A stretch of DNA of 64,000 nucleotides from Deroplatys truncata (taxonomy: Eukaryota; Arthropoda; Insecta; Mantodea; Mantidae): NCBI GenBank assembly GCA_030765065.1, contig CM060978.1, forward strand, positions 56,696,421 through 56,760,420, written 5' to 3'. The first letter of the stretch is position 1. Each line of letters starts with the position of its first letter. The notes under the pieces were generated by a model. That model saw only the letters and a program-made list of their open reading frames with translations. It was not told where the DNA came from and made no database searches. Both the position numbers and the translations under genes were made by a program. This document shows, one piece after another, positions 1 to 11,226 of the stretch.

Positions 1-274
1 CAGGTTGTACAAGTGTCGGTGCGTAAAAGTTTCAAAATATGATTTCTCGTAAACCACTTGCACTAGAATCTTGCAACAAACGCCACTGACATTTTAATTT
101 ACGCTATATTTATTCTGTTGATGTAACTAGGCATTGTTCCATTTAAAAAGCTGTGTGTTTGCTCAAAAATACACATTCTCAGTATTATTAAAATCTGTTT
201 ATAGGCCAAATGTGCGAGCTTCTGAGTGCCAATCAATGCTGTGAAAACTGCACATCAATAGCACTGTCCATTTT
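1..274. other. unassigned AT-rich sequence
   Basis: No coding motif, tRNA or clear repeat boundary was recognised here. The short minus-strand frame that enters this stretch from 489 is a chance frame running through the neighbouring repeat. Confidence 0.4.
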
Positions 275-496
275 CGAAATATTTGCGGCGTATAGCGTCC
301 AGTTCTTACATATTTGACTATCGCTGTCCCCTTTGCATCTATAACGAAATGTGTAATGTAGCTATTTCTGCAGAATTTTATCTGAATTAAAATGAAGCAG
401 ATGGAAAAATAAATTTCGTAAGAATAATTTGTACATTCACTAATAACTGTTATCAATAGAGGGTAGAGAAAGTCATGTGAATGTAACACATCAGAT
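275..496 (-). repeat. F1 repeat, subfamily 2, partial
   Basis: This matches the last ~210 bases of F1-sf2 read in reverse: the block TATAGCGTCCAGTTCTTA, then TTTGACTATCGCTGT, then the terminal GAGAAAGTCATGTGAATG ending in ACACATCAG. The other end of the unit is missing. It is non-coding. Confidence 0.7.
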
Positions 497-1099
497 TTGC
501 TTCCGTGTGAAGGGTAGTTTGGGTGTGGAATCCTTGGAAATTGCTGAAGTTGAATACGAAGTTTGCGCCTTTAGAAGCTCCGGGAGGAAGGGATAAGGCA
601 AGAGAGTACGAAGATTGGCCATATCTGACGGCGACAGGTGCAGCTTCGATGCCTCACCCCCCCCCCCCCCCCCGCTATCCACATGGACAGGTTTGGGCAG
701 AAGGTTTGATGCGAGGAAAGAAAATAGTTCTCTCCGTGAAGCACATCCATCGACCATCATGCCAGGACATGCAAGTTGAAAGGAAATGAGAGAGAGAACA
801 ATTTTATATCTGGTAGTACATTACTCACCTCAGCAACTGCCTACAACACGGAAAAACCACGAAAAACCAAAGGTCAGATCCAATTGGAATAGAACCCTGA
901 ACTTCCAGAATGCGAGCCGTATACCACGTGATAATATTGTTTCTAAACCCATGAGCAGAAGCTGTTTGTTTTAACATGCTAGAGACCCTGAAACGGGAAG
1001 CAGTAGATGTCGCACTCTTTAGATAAAGAGTTGTTTACCAACAACTGTTACGTCACGCACACCATACCTACAGCAAATGGTAGTGTTTATGGCATTATT
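497..1099. other. unassigned stretch with a poly-C run
   Basis: No gene was recognised. A 17-base C homopolymer lies at 657-673. At about 840-950 the sequence resembles the degenerate minus-strand repeat at 31870-32300 and the fragment near 46255: a string of GAAAAACCACGAAAA type, then AGAACCCTGAACTTCC and GCGAGCCGTA. It is therefore probably a fragment of a dispersed SINE or LINE tail. The 88- and 89-residue frames on opposite strands around the C run overlap each other and look like chance. Confidence 0.35.
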
Positions 1100-1864
1100 A
1101 CTTTCTCTACTACGTATAGTAAGTAGGGGAAGTATTGTATTCCACCCAAAAATTCGATACCGAGATTTCACCGGAAATACATGTTTTCAGACCCCCTAAA
1201 CCCCAAAAAAGCTTTTATGGAAACATTTCCGCGTGTGCCTGTGTGTGTTGTGAACAGCATAACTCAGAAACAAACAGTCGCATAAACAACACCCCAGATT
1301 ACCCTTTACATGGAACATTTTTAGAAAAGTTTAATTTTGTCAAAATTGGCTCCAACGATTTTGATTATAGTATTATATGTTTAAGATATTTTCATGACAA
1401 ATAAAATGTATATCTCGAATTTTATGGAAATGTCTCCAAAAGTATTTCATTGTGAACGACTTTTGCATAACTGGTAAACCATAAGAGATAGACAAAATTT
1501 TACTGTACAAAAAATGTAGATCGCGTTAAAATACACAATTTATGTCATATACATGTTTTTGTTGGGTGAACCATTTTCGAGATATTGCTTGTTATTCCCT
1601 TAAATGATCTAATACATTTTATCAAATGGGAGTTCTTATTCATTTTTTTATGTCCTGGAAATGCAAACAGAATGAAATACTCCACATAGCAACCACCTCT
1701 TAAAATATTTGACTATCGCTTAAATACTACCAATTCCCCTTGCATCTACACGAAAATTAGCAATAAGATTAACATCTCGATTAACATGAAGCATATGGAG
1801 AATAAGCGTTTGTAAAAATTGTTTGTACAAGAGTAGAGAATGTCATGTGAGTGTAACACATCAG
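1100..1864 (-). repeat. F1 repeat, subfamily 1, full length
   Basis: Both family ends are present. The left end is ACTTTCTCTACTACGTATAG and the right end is GTGAGTGTAACACATCAG. Between them are the usual internal blocks in order: ATTCGATACCGAGATTTCAC, a GTGT-rich stretch before GAACAGCATAACTCAGAAAC, ACCCTTTACATGGAACA, and the AACTGGTAAACCATAAGAGA block. About 765 bp, no coding capacity. No exact TSD is visible (ATTATT left, ATATTT right). Confidence 0.8.
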
Positions 1865-1900
1865 ATATTTTTAATAGTATTTTGTACAGTATGGTAACTA

Positions 1901-2612
1901 CGAGGAGTGTCTAATAACTAAGTTTCCCTATTTTTTTAAAAAAAAACATTGCACACAATTAATCATGTTGAATTAGTTTTACTTATATTGTACAATCCTT
2001 CTGTTACTTTTCTACATAGTCAAGATGGTTTTCAAAGCATTTTTGGGGACGTGACACAAGTTTTTCCAAGCCAGTGTTGTACCAGGTCGGGTCCTGTGAT
2101 CGTAACCAGCTGTTCACTTCTGATTCGTCTTCGTCACGGTGTTAAGGTGCTTACCTCTATGATGACCTTTGTGAGTCAGGGGAACATGTGAAGAACACTT
2201 GGGAAAAGATTTGGTGAATATGGAGGATGCGAGAAAACTTCCCAGTTGAAATCTTCTGAGCTCCGCCTGGTTCAAGATTCAACTTGGAAGTTTTCTCGTA
2301 TCCTCCGTATTCACCGGAGCTTGCCCCAAGTGATTTTCACATGTTCCTCCAACTCAAAGGTAAGCACTTTTAACAGCGATGTTGAAGTCAAATCAGTGAA
2401 CAGCTGGTTGCGAGCACAGGACCCGACCTGGTACAACAGTTGCTTGGAAAAACTTGTGTCACGTCCGCAAAAATGCCTGGAAAAACATGTTGACTATGTA
2501 GAAAAGTAACATAAAGATTGTATGTAGAATATAAATAAAATTAATTCAATATGATCAATTGTGTGTAGAGTTTTTATAAAATAGGGAAACTTACTTATTT
2601 TGACGATTTTCG
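1901..2612. mobile_element. palindromic (foldback) mariner derivative
   Basis: Two arms of roughly 340 bp are inverted copies of each other around about 2250. The same words appear on opposite strands, for example GTACCAGGTCGGGTCCTGTG at about 2080 and its reverse complement at about 2415. The outer ends are related: TACGAGGAGTGTC... and reverse-complement TACGAAAATCGTC..., each leading into AAGTTTCCCTATTTT. Both sit at TA dinucleotides, as expected of Tc1/mariner insertions. Each arm holds the 3' end of a mariner transposase, so the element consists of two transposase ends joined tail to tail with the rest missing. It could only move with enzyme supplied in trans. Confidence 0.75.
2285..2509 (+). 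pseudogene. mariner transposase C-terminal end (right arm)
   Basis: The plus frame shows typical mariner C-terminal words: a decayed SPEFAPSDFHMF-like block, LKGK, NSDVEVKSVNSWL, then KCLEKHVDYVEK just before the stop. In mariners the segment after the third catalytic aspartate ends in a Y/D-rich tail like this. The catalytic core upstream is absent because the palindrome centre intervenes. The left arm (about 2010-2240) carries the same segment on the minus strand. Confidence 0.65.
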
Positions 2613-2651
2613 TAGTGATAGGTTTAGTAGTTTCATACTTTATGTATTCAT

Positions 2652-2912
2652 TTGTGTGTATTTTATCAAGTGGAAGTGGACATAGGTGGCTTAGTTGAAA
2701 GTACAGAGGACTTGAAGATGCTACGCTTCTATGGCGAAGCCCGAAGAAATAGTTACAGGCTCTATCAACAGCGTTACGCCATCAGATATCACCCGGCCCA
2801 CACCATGTGTCCAACATTGGAGAGTCGAAAAAATGAAACAGGCAGCTTACGTCCTAACAAACACCCCTGTGGACACCCTCGAACACGTTGTGCACTAGAG
2901 CCTGAACTCTAA
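2652..2912 (+). pseudogene. transposase N-terminal relic (insect DUF4817-type HTH, probable)
   Basis: The plus frame reads through KMLRFYGEARRNSYRLYQQR, HPAHTMCPTLESR, NETGSLRPN and GHPRTR. This is the pattern of the N-terminal helix-turn-helix found in many insect mariner-like transposases (a family I know as DUF4817). The frame stops after about 70 recognisable residues with no catalytic domain downstream, since the next mariner begins at 3083. It is a 5' fragment. The family name is from memory and moderately certain. Confidence 0.5.
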
Positions 2913-3082
2913 CCTAGAGTTCGGCATCACATAACCAGGCGATACACAAAATATATGAAGTTGCTGCAGTTATTTTGAATACTTGAAATGTTATCCGTTT
3001 AGTTATAGTATTTCAGGTTTCTTTTGTGGTTCGTACTGTTTCCCCCTTTAGATTTGATTTACATAAAGTTGGAGGTGGGATA

Positions 3083-4380
3083 TACGAGGGCGGAACGAAA
3101 AGTAACGCACAATAATTTTTGTACAAAAAAATTGAATAGTTAACACAAATACAAAATCACAAATGAACTTACACCTTTTACCTACATTTCGACATAGTCA
3201 CCTAGTTTCTCGACACATTTGATACCAAAATGTTAGTAGAAGTCCGTTTCCTTGGAGTATAGCCGTCTGCGGACTGCTGATTTCACTTCCGCATCTGTCG
3301 CAAAGCGTTGGCTGGCGAGGAATTTCTTCATGGGACAAAACAGATGAAAGTCCACGGTGCAAGGTCCGGACAGTATGGTGGATGCTGGAGCACCTCCCAA
3401 CCAAATTTGGTGATTTTTTGACGAACAGCAGCAGCAACATTGGAGCGAGCATTACCATGAAGAATTTAACATCGTCAGCATTCATGCTGTGGCGGTTGTC
3501 ACGAAGGACACGCAACTTCACCGAAGTTTTCATGTAGGCTGCAGCATTCACAGTGGTCCCATGTTCAGCAAATTCCACCAATACAATACCATGCATATCC
3601 CAGAACACCGTCACAAGCACGTTCCTAGCAGATTGAGCCACTTTGAATTTTTTCTTCGCTGGGGAACCAGCATGTTTCCACTCCATATTGCCTGCTTGGT
3701 TTCGGGGGTGTAGTGGTAGGCCCCCGACTCATCACCAGTGACGATTACTTTCAGAAAGTCATGCCTTCTGCGGTGTACCGCGTTAGGTGATCCAAGCGCG
3801 TCATCATTCGCTGGCCCATATGGTTGTCTGTCAGGTTTTTAAGCACCACTAACTTTACGAAATCTCAACGTGTCATCAACAATATCGTACACTGCACCAT
3901 AAGAAATGTTGAACTGTTGCGATAAGGTTCCCAGTTGTACATGCCGGTCGTTCAAAGTTTCCGCCTCAATGCTTCTGACATTCTGCGGGGTTGCAGCTGT
4001 TACCGGCCTCCCGGAGCGTGGGGAATCACTAAGGTCCACACGGCCCTCTAGGAAGAATGCACACCACCTGGAGACATTGCTACGGTCCATACAATCATCC
4101 GCATACACGCCACGCGTGTCTCTGTGAATATCACGCTGTTTATGCCTTTTGACCCACAAATATCGAACCACACCTCTCTGCTCTTCACACGTGGACGACA
4201 GTAACATGCGATCCATCATTGTTGCATAGTTGACACTTCTCTCGCTAGAACTGCACAAGTAACAAAAAATACTCTGTATAATGAAAACTTTAAACTACAT
4301 TTGTGCAAAATTGCAACATTCCAGTTGCAATAGCAAGGCAGAAAAAATTATTGTGCGCTACTTTTCGATCCACGTTCGTA
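3083..4380 (-). mobile_element. complete but decayed mariner element
   Basis: The ends form inverted repeats of roughly 40 bp. The left begins TACGAGGGCGGAACGAAAAG and the right, reverse-complemented, begins TACGAACGTGGATCGAAAAG; both continue through GTAACGCACAATAATTTTT with few mismatches. TA dinucleotides flank at 3081-3082 and 4381-4382. At 1298 bp the size is normal for mariner. The transposase is on the minus strand and broken, so the copy is non-autonomous. Confidence 0.9.
3198..4258 (-). pseudogene. mariner transposase, frameshifted
   Basis: The N-terminal part (4258 down to 3839, 139 residues) contains the DNA-binding region, including VSRWCAFFLEGRVDLSD and SPRSGRPVTA, the mariner linker. 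A stop follows. In another frame come VTGDES with the first catalytic aspartate and HYTPETKQ. The C-terminal frame (3686-3198) has WDMHGIVLVEFAEHGTT, the mariner GTT block. After that a frame change is needed, the usual HDNAR region reads HGNAR-like with the aspartate lost, and the final KCVEKLGDYVE words lie near 3200. Several frame changes plus a lost catalytic residue make this inactive. Confidence 0.85.
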
Positions 4381-4382
4381 TA

Positions 4383-5181
4383 TTCCCTTAACACTGTCAC
4401 CATCCAGGTTTATGTATAGTTATTCTCTTATCTTTATAGCTTTAAATAAACCTGTTTATTTAATACGGAGCAGTAGATTAATTAAATTCTTTGTGGTTAT
4501 ATCTTCATCAGGGTTTACAATATCCTGCAGGTTGTATGTTTTTCTACTGAAGGCTTTACATTTAAAGTTTATATGAGATGCAGATTCGTGTTATTCAATG
4601 CATTGTCTATATACTAGTGCTTGTTTAAAGCTTCCTTTTGTATATAGGTGTTTCCTTCATTTTAAATGGCCCAGTTATTAGGTTTATTTAGGTTTATTCA
4701 ATTTTAGTCTGTCTTCAGTAAGCAATTATTCGCTTGCTAGACCTACATCCTTGCCTTTGGTGGGAATTACTAACCCACTGAGCAATGGTTCTTCAAACAA
4801 CATTTAAAGGAATGCCAAACTCTACTTCTGGTCATACAACTGATTAAGCAGATCTTGTCCTTGCCAGGGTATTGCCTAAGATTTCCTTAGTTAAGGCAGC
4901 CATCCAAAACCTTGTGTTTTGCTAGCCCAGAGACCTAGAAGATAAACAAAGCGTTTTTGGACATGGGTTTACTAACAAAATATGATCACATAGTACCCAA
5001 CTAACTACCACCGAACCATGTACATTTATTTATTTCAAATATGTATAACACAGTCCTTTTGCTTCACACTGTGGACCACTCACGCGCAGGCTGGAGCATC
5101 TCTGTCTCGCGACGATACAGTAATGATATCCCTACAACCGCTTCACGTTCTCATAGTTAGTTACAATTACTATAGTAATAA
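4383..5181. other. unassigned AT-rich sequence
   Basis: About 800 bases between the mariner and a solo LTR. No coding motif, SINE promoter or F1 block was recognised. Confidence 0.4.
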
Positions 5182-5185
5182 GCAA

Positions 5186-6017
5186 TGAAGAACGTTGTAA
5201 CCCCGCGTATGTTACAAAGTTCCGGTAGCCTTCGCTCCAATGTTTAAGGAAGCAACTTTATATTTTTATGTTTCTTTAAATATTTATATATTTATGTTTG
5301 CCTCGGCTGCGTCAGTATTATTGTTAGAGACATGAATTTCTTTGCAGGGAGTGGTGCGGCTAAGAATGTAGACTTACATAGATTATAATTTTTACTTCAC
5401 TCCTTTTATTAATTCTTGACACTATTAAAATAACACTTCACTGATATAGAGAGCTGTGAGATTATTTATTAATTACTTGCACTTTTTAGCACGTAAACTA
5501 TTTTTGTCTCACACTGAATACGTATTAAACTTCTCAAGGACGTGTCTCGCGTTCGGTTAGGAACGCTGTCTGCTAGCAACTGACTTCTGAATTTGTACAA
5601 TTTGATCAATTTCAGTTTCTGATTTGCTAATCCTACTCCAATAGAATACTTTTATTTAACTTAAGCTTTTTTCTAGTTGTTGATTGGCTATTTATAAACT
5701 GTTTTAAAAATATTACATTATTGTTTCCAAGAATAACTAGTAGCATTATAAAACTTTCTAATTCATTATTGCCTCAAGGTTACCTCATTGTTAGCAACTT
5801 TTGATATATTATTATCACAGCTCCTATATTGTTAAATTACCTAATACATTCACATAACATTATTAAACATGTACACAATAATATAAACATTAAGACAATG
5901 ACTGTTACATAATTTTATATGTTATTTATACATATATTGCTTTAGGCCGGGCTGTTATTATATTTTATATTATATAATTAGACTGAAATCATTTAATTGT
6001 TAAAAAATACTGACTCA
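5186..6017 (+). repeat. LTR-B solo LTR, copy A
   Basis: It begins TGAAGAACGTTG and ends ATACTGACTCA, flanked by a perfect 4-bp duplication GCAA (5182-5185 and 6018-6021). It shares with copies B-E the words CGGTAGCCTTCGC, TTATGTTTGCCTCGGCTGCG, AGCTGTGAGATTATTTATT, ACATTCACATAACATTATTA and ATTAGACTGAAATCATTTAA. The TG...CA termini and 4-bp TSD identify it as a solo long terminal repeat of a gypsy-like element. At 832 bp it is the shortest copy, with a decayed 5' part. No internal region is attached. Confidence 0.8.
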
Positions 6018-6021
6018 GCAA

Positions 6022-6440
6022 ATACCTTATCATAAGAGATGTTGGAAATCTTGTCCTGCTCTAACCAAACATTTCTGTATCTTCTCAGGAAGTTTTCAAT
6101 CACATTCGAGTGAAATTGAGTAAATTTCTCGCCTGATGATTTCTTTTAGTTCTTAAAATGTATGGGCTTTGTTACACACGCCTTAGTTTTCAACTTCCCC
6201 ATAATAAAAATAACATATAATTAAATCAGCGGGCCGAGAGAGCATTAATTCCTTACTAATTACTGTATCATCAAAAATTTCCTGAATTAAGTTTAATGAC
6301 TCATCAGTTGGAAAAATCAAGACTTATTTTCAACGTCGGTCAGCTGGACAAAAAATGGTGTGTGTAAGTCGTTTCTGCACCTCTCTGCATTTATTGTTTG
6401 TTCAAAAAATATGTTGTTGTTAGTCACCAATGGCACTAGG
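6022..6440. other. unassigned sequence
   Basis: Probably includes the 3' untranslated tail of the minus-strand LINE relic that follows, but no poly-A or TSD could be pinned down. No gene was recognised. Confidence 0.35.
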
Positions 6441-6442
6441 GA

Positions 6443-7170
6443 TTAATTGATCTGCATCATTTTCCCTCTGGCTTTCCAATATAAAGTCTGTAAGTTATCA
6501 CTTTTAAGGGCTTTGCATTTGGCGAGATGCTGTTTGCTCAGGATGACATCTTCTTCATAGAGAGTGCACTTGGGTGTAGGTAGGGATCGTATCTTCTGGA
6601 GGTATTCTGCGAGGCAATTGTGGCCATTTGCCATCCTAAATAAGGCCGCTGCAGTTTTCCTTGGCATTTTTTGTATATCAACTCTTATCTTTAATATTCT
6701 TATAATCTTTATCTTTTAATTTATCTTCTTCATCAAGTCTCTGCTGTCTTTTGAAATGTTGTTTAATGTTATTTAATTGTTTATTTATTTCTATTTGTCC
6801 TACAGGTTTTATTTGTTGTATTGCAACTTTCTTTGCTAATTGATCCGCATGTTCATTGCCCAAAAGCCCAAAATGAGCTGGGATCCATTCTAGAGTGACA
6901 TTATTCCTAGTTTCAACTGCTTTAATTTGGCTACTTATTTCTTCAATATTTCTTGTGGTTTTATTATTGTAATTTACTATTCCATCTATGGCTAATTTTG
7001 AGTCTGATAAGATGACTATTTTTTGTTTTATGTATGCTCTATATAAAATAGTTTTGTAATGGTGCTTTTATAGTTGTTAATTCTCTATCATGGTGGTTTG
7101 ATGTTTCATCTAATGTTACATACTGTGCAAAATGTTTACAGTATACTCCTGCACCGGCACTTTTTTATTG
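6443..7170 (-). pseudogene. LINE reverse-transcriptase C-terminal relic with RNase H domain
   Basis: Reading the minus strand from about 7170, an RNase H domain is visible in pieces: GAGVYCKHF, then DRELTTIKAP (the E-containing motif), SDSKLAIDG (the D motif), EWIPAHFGLLGNEHADQLA (the terminal H...GNE.AD motif). After a stop the frame at 6667-6443 carries a cysteine/histidine-containing tail, with LPTPKCTLY and KQHLAKC, as in I/R1-type non-LTR elements. The reverse transcriptase itself is absent: the copy is 5'-truncated, as LINE insertions usually are. At least two frame changes are present. The clade is uncertain. Confidence 0.7.
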
Positions 7171-7958
7171 ATGAGGGATCCATATGTGTATATTCGGAGC
7201 CATTCTTTTTCTGGGTATCTTTCATAAATATAAGTTAACAAAATATAGGTCCTATTATTCTGTATGCATTAACTGTAAATCAATTTTCGCGTCATGCAAG
7301 GGAACCTTATGTGTAAAATCGGTTTTTTTTGCGCTCCAATAATAATGACGAAGCATAGTCATATAAGTGGAACCATGCTTTGTTATAGCAAAATATTAAG
7401 GTCGGTTACTTCATCATTTCGTAAAAATCCGATTACAGAAATTTATCCGACAATAAACACTAGTCGATTTTGGATATTGAACTCTTGAAATTTCCTGAGA
7501 AGATACGAGAAGTGTATGACTAGAGAGGGGCAACATTTCCACTATATCTTATGATAGTTATAATTGCATTGTAATTGTAAGTATAACTGTTGGAACGTGA
7601 AGCGTTACGGGGATATTACAGAGTCTTCGGTATAAAATCTGACCGCTCGCACGAGGTTTTCCGTCTGGGTAATACAATATGCTACAGCCGGCCGTGCCAG
7701 AACTCTGTCTTCGCTTCTAAAATCTGTATACCTGTAAACCTGTACATAAAATATAAAATTAGCTCTTATCTCATAGCAAATGTTGAAACATTCGCCACAA
7801 AAATCACTATTGAAGTTGGGGGTTCAGTGACTTGTGCATATACAGGAATAAAATTGTTAAAAGCTTACAAACGCACGCGTGTTTATATTTTAAAACCAGG
7901 TAATCCCGTGGCACGTGTGGGTTGTCATCAGTGAATGAAGGATTAATTCGACACTCAG
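7171..7958. other. unassigned sequence with one unrecognised frame
   Basis: A plus-strand frame of 114 residues at 7590-7934 starts MEREALRGYYRV. It matches nothing I recognise, and no splice or promoter context supports it. It lies directly upstream of a transposase fragment and may be decayed transposon sequence. Confidence 0.3.
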
Positions 7959-8141
7959 CTTGTGTTTGTTACAGATGAGGCGTGGTTCCATCTAACGGGG
8001 CATGTGAACACTCAAAACACACGCTATTGGTACCTTGAACATTCACACTGTATAGGGGAATTCTCTCTTTGTGATAGGAAAATTGGGATTTGGTGTGCAA
8101 TTAGTGCTACACGTATAATCGTCGGTTCTTTTACAAGATAA
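7959..8141 (+). pseudogene. transposase catalytic-core fragment (insect mariner-like)
   Basis: The plus frame reads FVTDEAWFHLTGHVNTQN, RYWYLEHSH, then IGIWCAIS. This is the block around the first catalytic aspartate (DEA.FHL.G.VN.QN) and the following VWCA motif of insect DUF4817-type transposases. About 60 residues remain before the stop TAA at 8139-8141. Neither end of the transposon is apparent. It could come from the same superfamily as the relics at 2652, 34831 and 52231. Confidence 0.65.
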
Positions 8142-8184
8142 GAATGGAGAGCGGTATTCTCCCCCCTTTTTTCAAGGAAAAAAG

Positions 8185-8757
8185 CTGAGTGTGGCACTCA
8201 CATGACTTTCTCTATTCTTGAACAAGCTGTTTCTAGAAATGCTTATTCTCCATCTACTTCATGTTAATCGAGATGAATATTTGCAGAAAGTGTCTTATTG
8301 CTAATTCTCTTGTAGGTGTAAGGGGAGTATGGTAGGCTTTAAGTGATAGTCAAATCTTTTAAGAGCTGGTTGCTATGTGAAGCATTCATTCATTCTTAAG
8401 TATTGGAACTTTCAACAACATAATAAGGAATATCTCGGAAATGGGTCACTCGACAAAAAAATGCATATGACTTAAATTGTGTGTTTTATCTAGATCTACA
8501 TTTTTTGTGAAGTAAACTTTTGTCTGTCTCTTAAGGTTTACCAGTTATGCGAAAGTCATTTAGAACGAAGAGGACGTTTGGGGACATCCCCAAAAAATTT
8601 AAGATATACATTTCATTTGTCATAAAAATATCATAAACATATAATATTTTAATTAAAATCGTTAGTCATTTTTGAGGTAATCAAAAGTCTCGAAAAAATG
8701 TTATGTTTAGTTGGAGTGATTTTCTTGAAAATCTTCGTATCCTTGGAAGATACTAAA
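8185..8757 (+). repeat. F1 repeat, subfamily 1, 3'-truncated
   Basis: It starts with the family 5' end (CTGAGTGTGGCACTCACATG, ACTTTCTCTATTC) and proceeds through the TCTACATTTTTTGTGAAGT and TTTTCTTGAAAATCTTCGT blocks. It then stops just before the CA-rich part and abuts an F1 copy in the opposite orientation. Confidence 0.7.
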
Positions 8758-8764
8758 CTCAAAT

Positions 8765-10404
8765 TCTAAGTGTAACACAAAAAAGAAAAGTGGATAAATA
8801 ACACACTTGGAATTTAGGTTCAGTACCTTCGAAAGATGCGACACGAAGATTTTCAAGAAAGTCCCCCTACCATTGACTACCCTTTACATGGAACATTTTC
8901 GAAAATTTTGGATATTTTAAAAAGTGGCTGTACGATTTTGATTAAAATACCATATATTAAAGATATTTACATGAAAAATAAAGTTTATATCTTGAATTTT
9001 CTAGGAATGGCCTGTGAAGTCCATTTCATCCGGAAGGAATTTTGAGTAATCTAGTATAACTGGTAAACGTTAAGCGATAGCTGAAAACGTACTGCACCAA
9101 AAATGTAGATCGCTTTAAAATATACAATTCACTTAAAATAAGCGTTTTGTGACATAAGCCGTTTCTGAGATATCTGTTATTAAAAGTTCTTGCTCACTCT
9201 CTTAAGATTCTTTCAACATTCGGTAGTTTCTAGTGATGTCATGGAAACATGGAATTTTGAAGTAGTTTGTATTGTTGTAATTGTATCATATTTCAACTGT
9301 TGGGAGCCGAACTTGAAGTTTGTTTGCAACTGCACATATGGTACTCGGTTTCCGGTAGCCTTCGCCCCAACTGTACTTTCAGGTGGCCTTTACCACCACA
9401 AGTTTAAAAAAAAATATTAGGTTTGTAATTTTGACTGTTTCTTTAAATATTATATATTTATGTTTGCCTCGACTGCGTCAGTATTTATTTTAGAGACATG
9501 GATGTCTTGACAGGGTTGTGGTGCGGCTTAAGAATGTAGGCTTACACAGATTATAATTTTACTTCACTCCTTTTATTAATACTTGATACGATTTAAGTAA
9601 CACTTCACTGTTATAGAGAGCTGTGAGATTCTTTAATTAATTACTTGCACTTTTTAACAGGTAAAACTAGTTTTCCTCTCACCCGAATGCGTATTAAATC
9701 TCTTGAGGACACCTTTTGCGTCTGGTTAGTAACGCTGTCTGCAACCAACTGAACTAATTTCAACCGCCTTACACTTGTACATTTCTGTATTTGCAGTCTC
9801 TGATTGGCTATTCCTAATCCAATAAAATATCTTCATTTAACTAAAGCTTTTTCTGGTTGTTGATTGTCTATTTTTAAACTGTCTCAAAAGTTACATTATT
9901 GCTTCCAAGAATCACAAGTAACATTATTAAACTCTCAAACTCATTATTGCCTCAAGGTTACCTCATTATTACCTCATTGTTATCTACTTTTGACCTATTT
10001 CTCACAGCTCCTACATTATTAAATTACGTAATACATTCACATAACATTATTACACGTGGATACAATAATATAAACTTATAGAATGATTGTAATATACACC
10101 TACATATATTGCTTTAAGGCGGGCTCTAATTGAATTTATATATTATATAATTAGACTGAAATCATTTAAGTGTTATAAATACTGCCTCAATTTTAAGGCA
10201 GCATATAGCGTCCAGTTCTTAATCATTTGCCTATCTCTGTTCTGTTTGTATCTATAAACAAGTGCGTAATGTAGTTATTTCTGCAAAGGTTTATTTGGAT
10301 AAAAACTTAGTGGATAGAAAAATAATCTTTAGTAAAAATGGTGGTATACCCTCTAATAAAGATAGAGGGTGGAGAAAGTTATGTTTATGTATTATCAGAT
10401 CTTT
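8765..10404 (-). repeat. F1 repeat, subfamily 2, split by a solo LTR
   Basis: The first part (8765-9257) has GATGCGACACGAAGATTTTC, CCCTTTACATGGAACATTTT and the CGTTTCTGAGATATC block. After the LTR-B copy B at 9258-10189, the unit resumes at TTTTAAGGCAGCATATAGCG and runs to the family end near 10404. Removing the LTR and one ATTT duplication rejoins the family consensus (GGAATTTTAAGGC...), which confirms that the LTR inserted later. Confidence 0.75.
9258..10189 (+). repeat. LTR-B solo LTR, copy B
   Basis: It starts TGAAGTAGTTTGTATTG and ends ATACTGCCTCA, with perfect 4-bp duplications ATTT (9254-9257 and 10190-10193). An internal tandem motif is visible: TTTCCGGTAGCCTTCGCCCC followed by a similar GGTGGCC...CC unit. 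At 932 bp it is close to full length. It lies inside an F1-sf2 copy. Confidence 0.85.
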
Positions 10405-11112
10405 TTGTTGTTATTTTTTGCTAATGGACTGTCGTAAATTTTTCTTCATCACCACTTTTCTTCACAGTCATGAATTTAATGCTCTCCTGAGTTCAAAAGA
10501 TAAGAGTGTTCGACGTCACAACATTTTGTAAGTTATGTAGCGTAACACTGGTTGTCCCGAGGCAGAGGTATTACCACGTCCCTGTCAAACAGAGTATTTA
10601 AGCTTCTCTGTAAGGAGGAACGGTTTCCTCGAGTGATGGTATTGTGGCGTTTCCAATAAATCAATATACGACACTTGTGCTGGGTTTTAAACCGAGTGGC
10701 TATTTGACAAGTCGAGAGACGAGAGTAAAGTTCATTTTGTGACGGGATGTCCTTTTCTTTGCGACGGAAAGTCATCCAACAACCTGATAAACACGGAGCA
10801 CCCCTTAAACACGTACTGAAGGAAGGAAACGAACAAAAAAACAGGTGCCAACTTAAGCTGCTTAACTTTTTAAAGCCAAGTCAAAAAAAAAAAGGCGAAA
10901 AGTGGGATTCGCTTACCTTCTCTTTCTAAGAGTTTTAACTCAGCCAGCATCACGCCACCCCCCTTACCCCATTCCTCACACTTTTTAACTAAGAGAGAGG
11001 CGAATTTATAAAACTGAACTGCATTACCAGCGTTTCAAAACTTTGCGTAACACCAAAAACGTAATAGACACACCTGGTTGATTCAACGGTGTGCTTTCCA
11101 CTTTTAATATTA
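10405..11112. other. unassigned sequence
   Basis: About 700 bases with no recognised gene or repeat boundary. Opposite-strand frames at 10533-10775 and 10747-10929 are short, unmatched and overlap at their edges. A poly-A run lies at about 10884-10894. Confidence 0.35.
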
Positions 11113-11222
11113 TTACTTTCTCTACACCTACCTATAACAGGTAGAGGAAGTGTTGCATACCACCAAAAACTGCGATACCGACATTTAACCGGAAATACAG
11201 ATTTTTAAGCCCCCTTTATAAA
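11113..11222 (-). repeat. F1 end fragment
   Basis: Starts ACTTTCTCTACACCTACC and continues CTGCGATACCGACATTTAAC, the reverse-orientation family end, then breaks off where a plus-orientation copy begins. Confidence 0.6.
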
Positions 11223-11226
11223 AAAT

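Noticed and set aside
491..789. Overlapping 88-89 residue proteins on opposite strands near 500-790
   Set aside because: Both run through the C homopolymer (glycine/proline runs) and neither has a recognisable motif.
1100..1864. F1 as a Helitron
   Set aside because: One end can be read as starting TC and there is an imperfect hairpin near the other, but there is no CTRR terminus, and F1 shows A/T-run target duplications that Helitrons do not make.
9258..10189. LTR-B as a MITE with 3-bp duplications
   Set aside because: A 3-bp reading works for several copies, but shifting one base gives TG...CA ends and perfect 4-bp duplications in all five, including copy E, which fits an LTR better.
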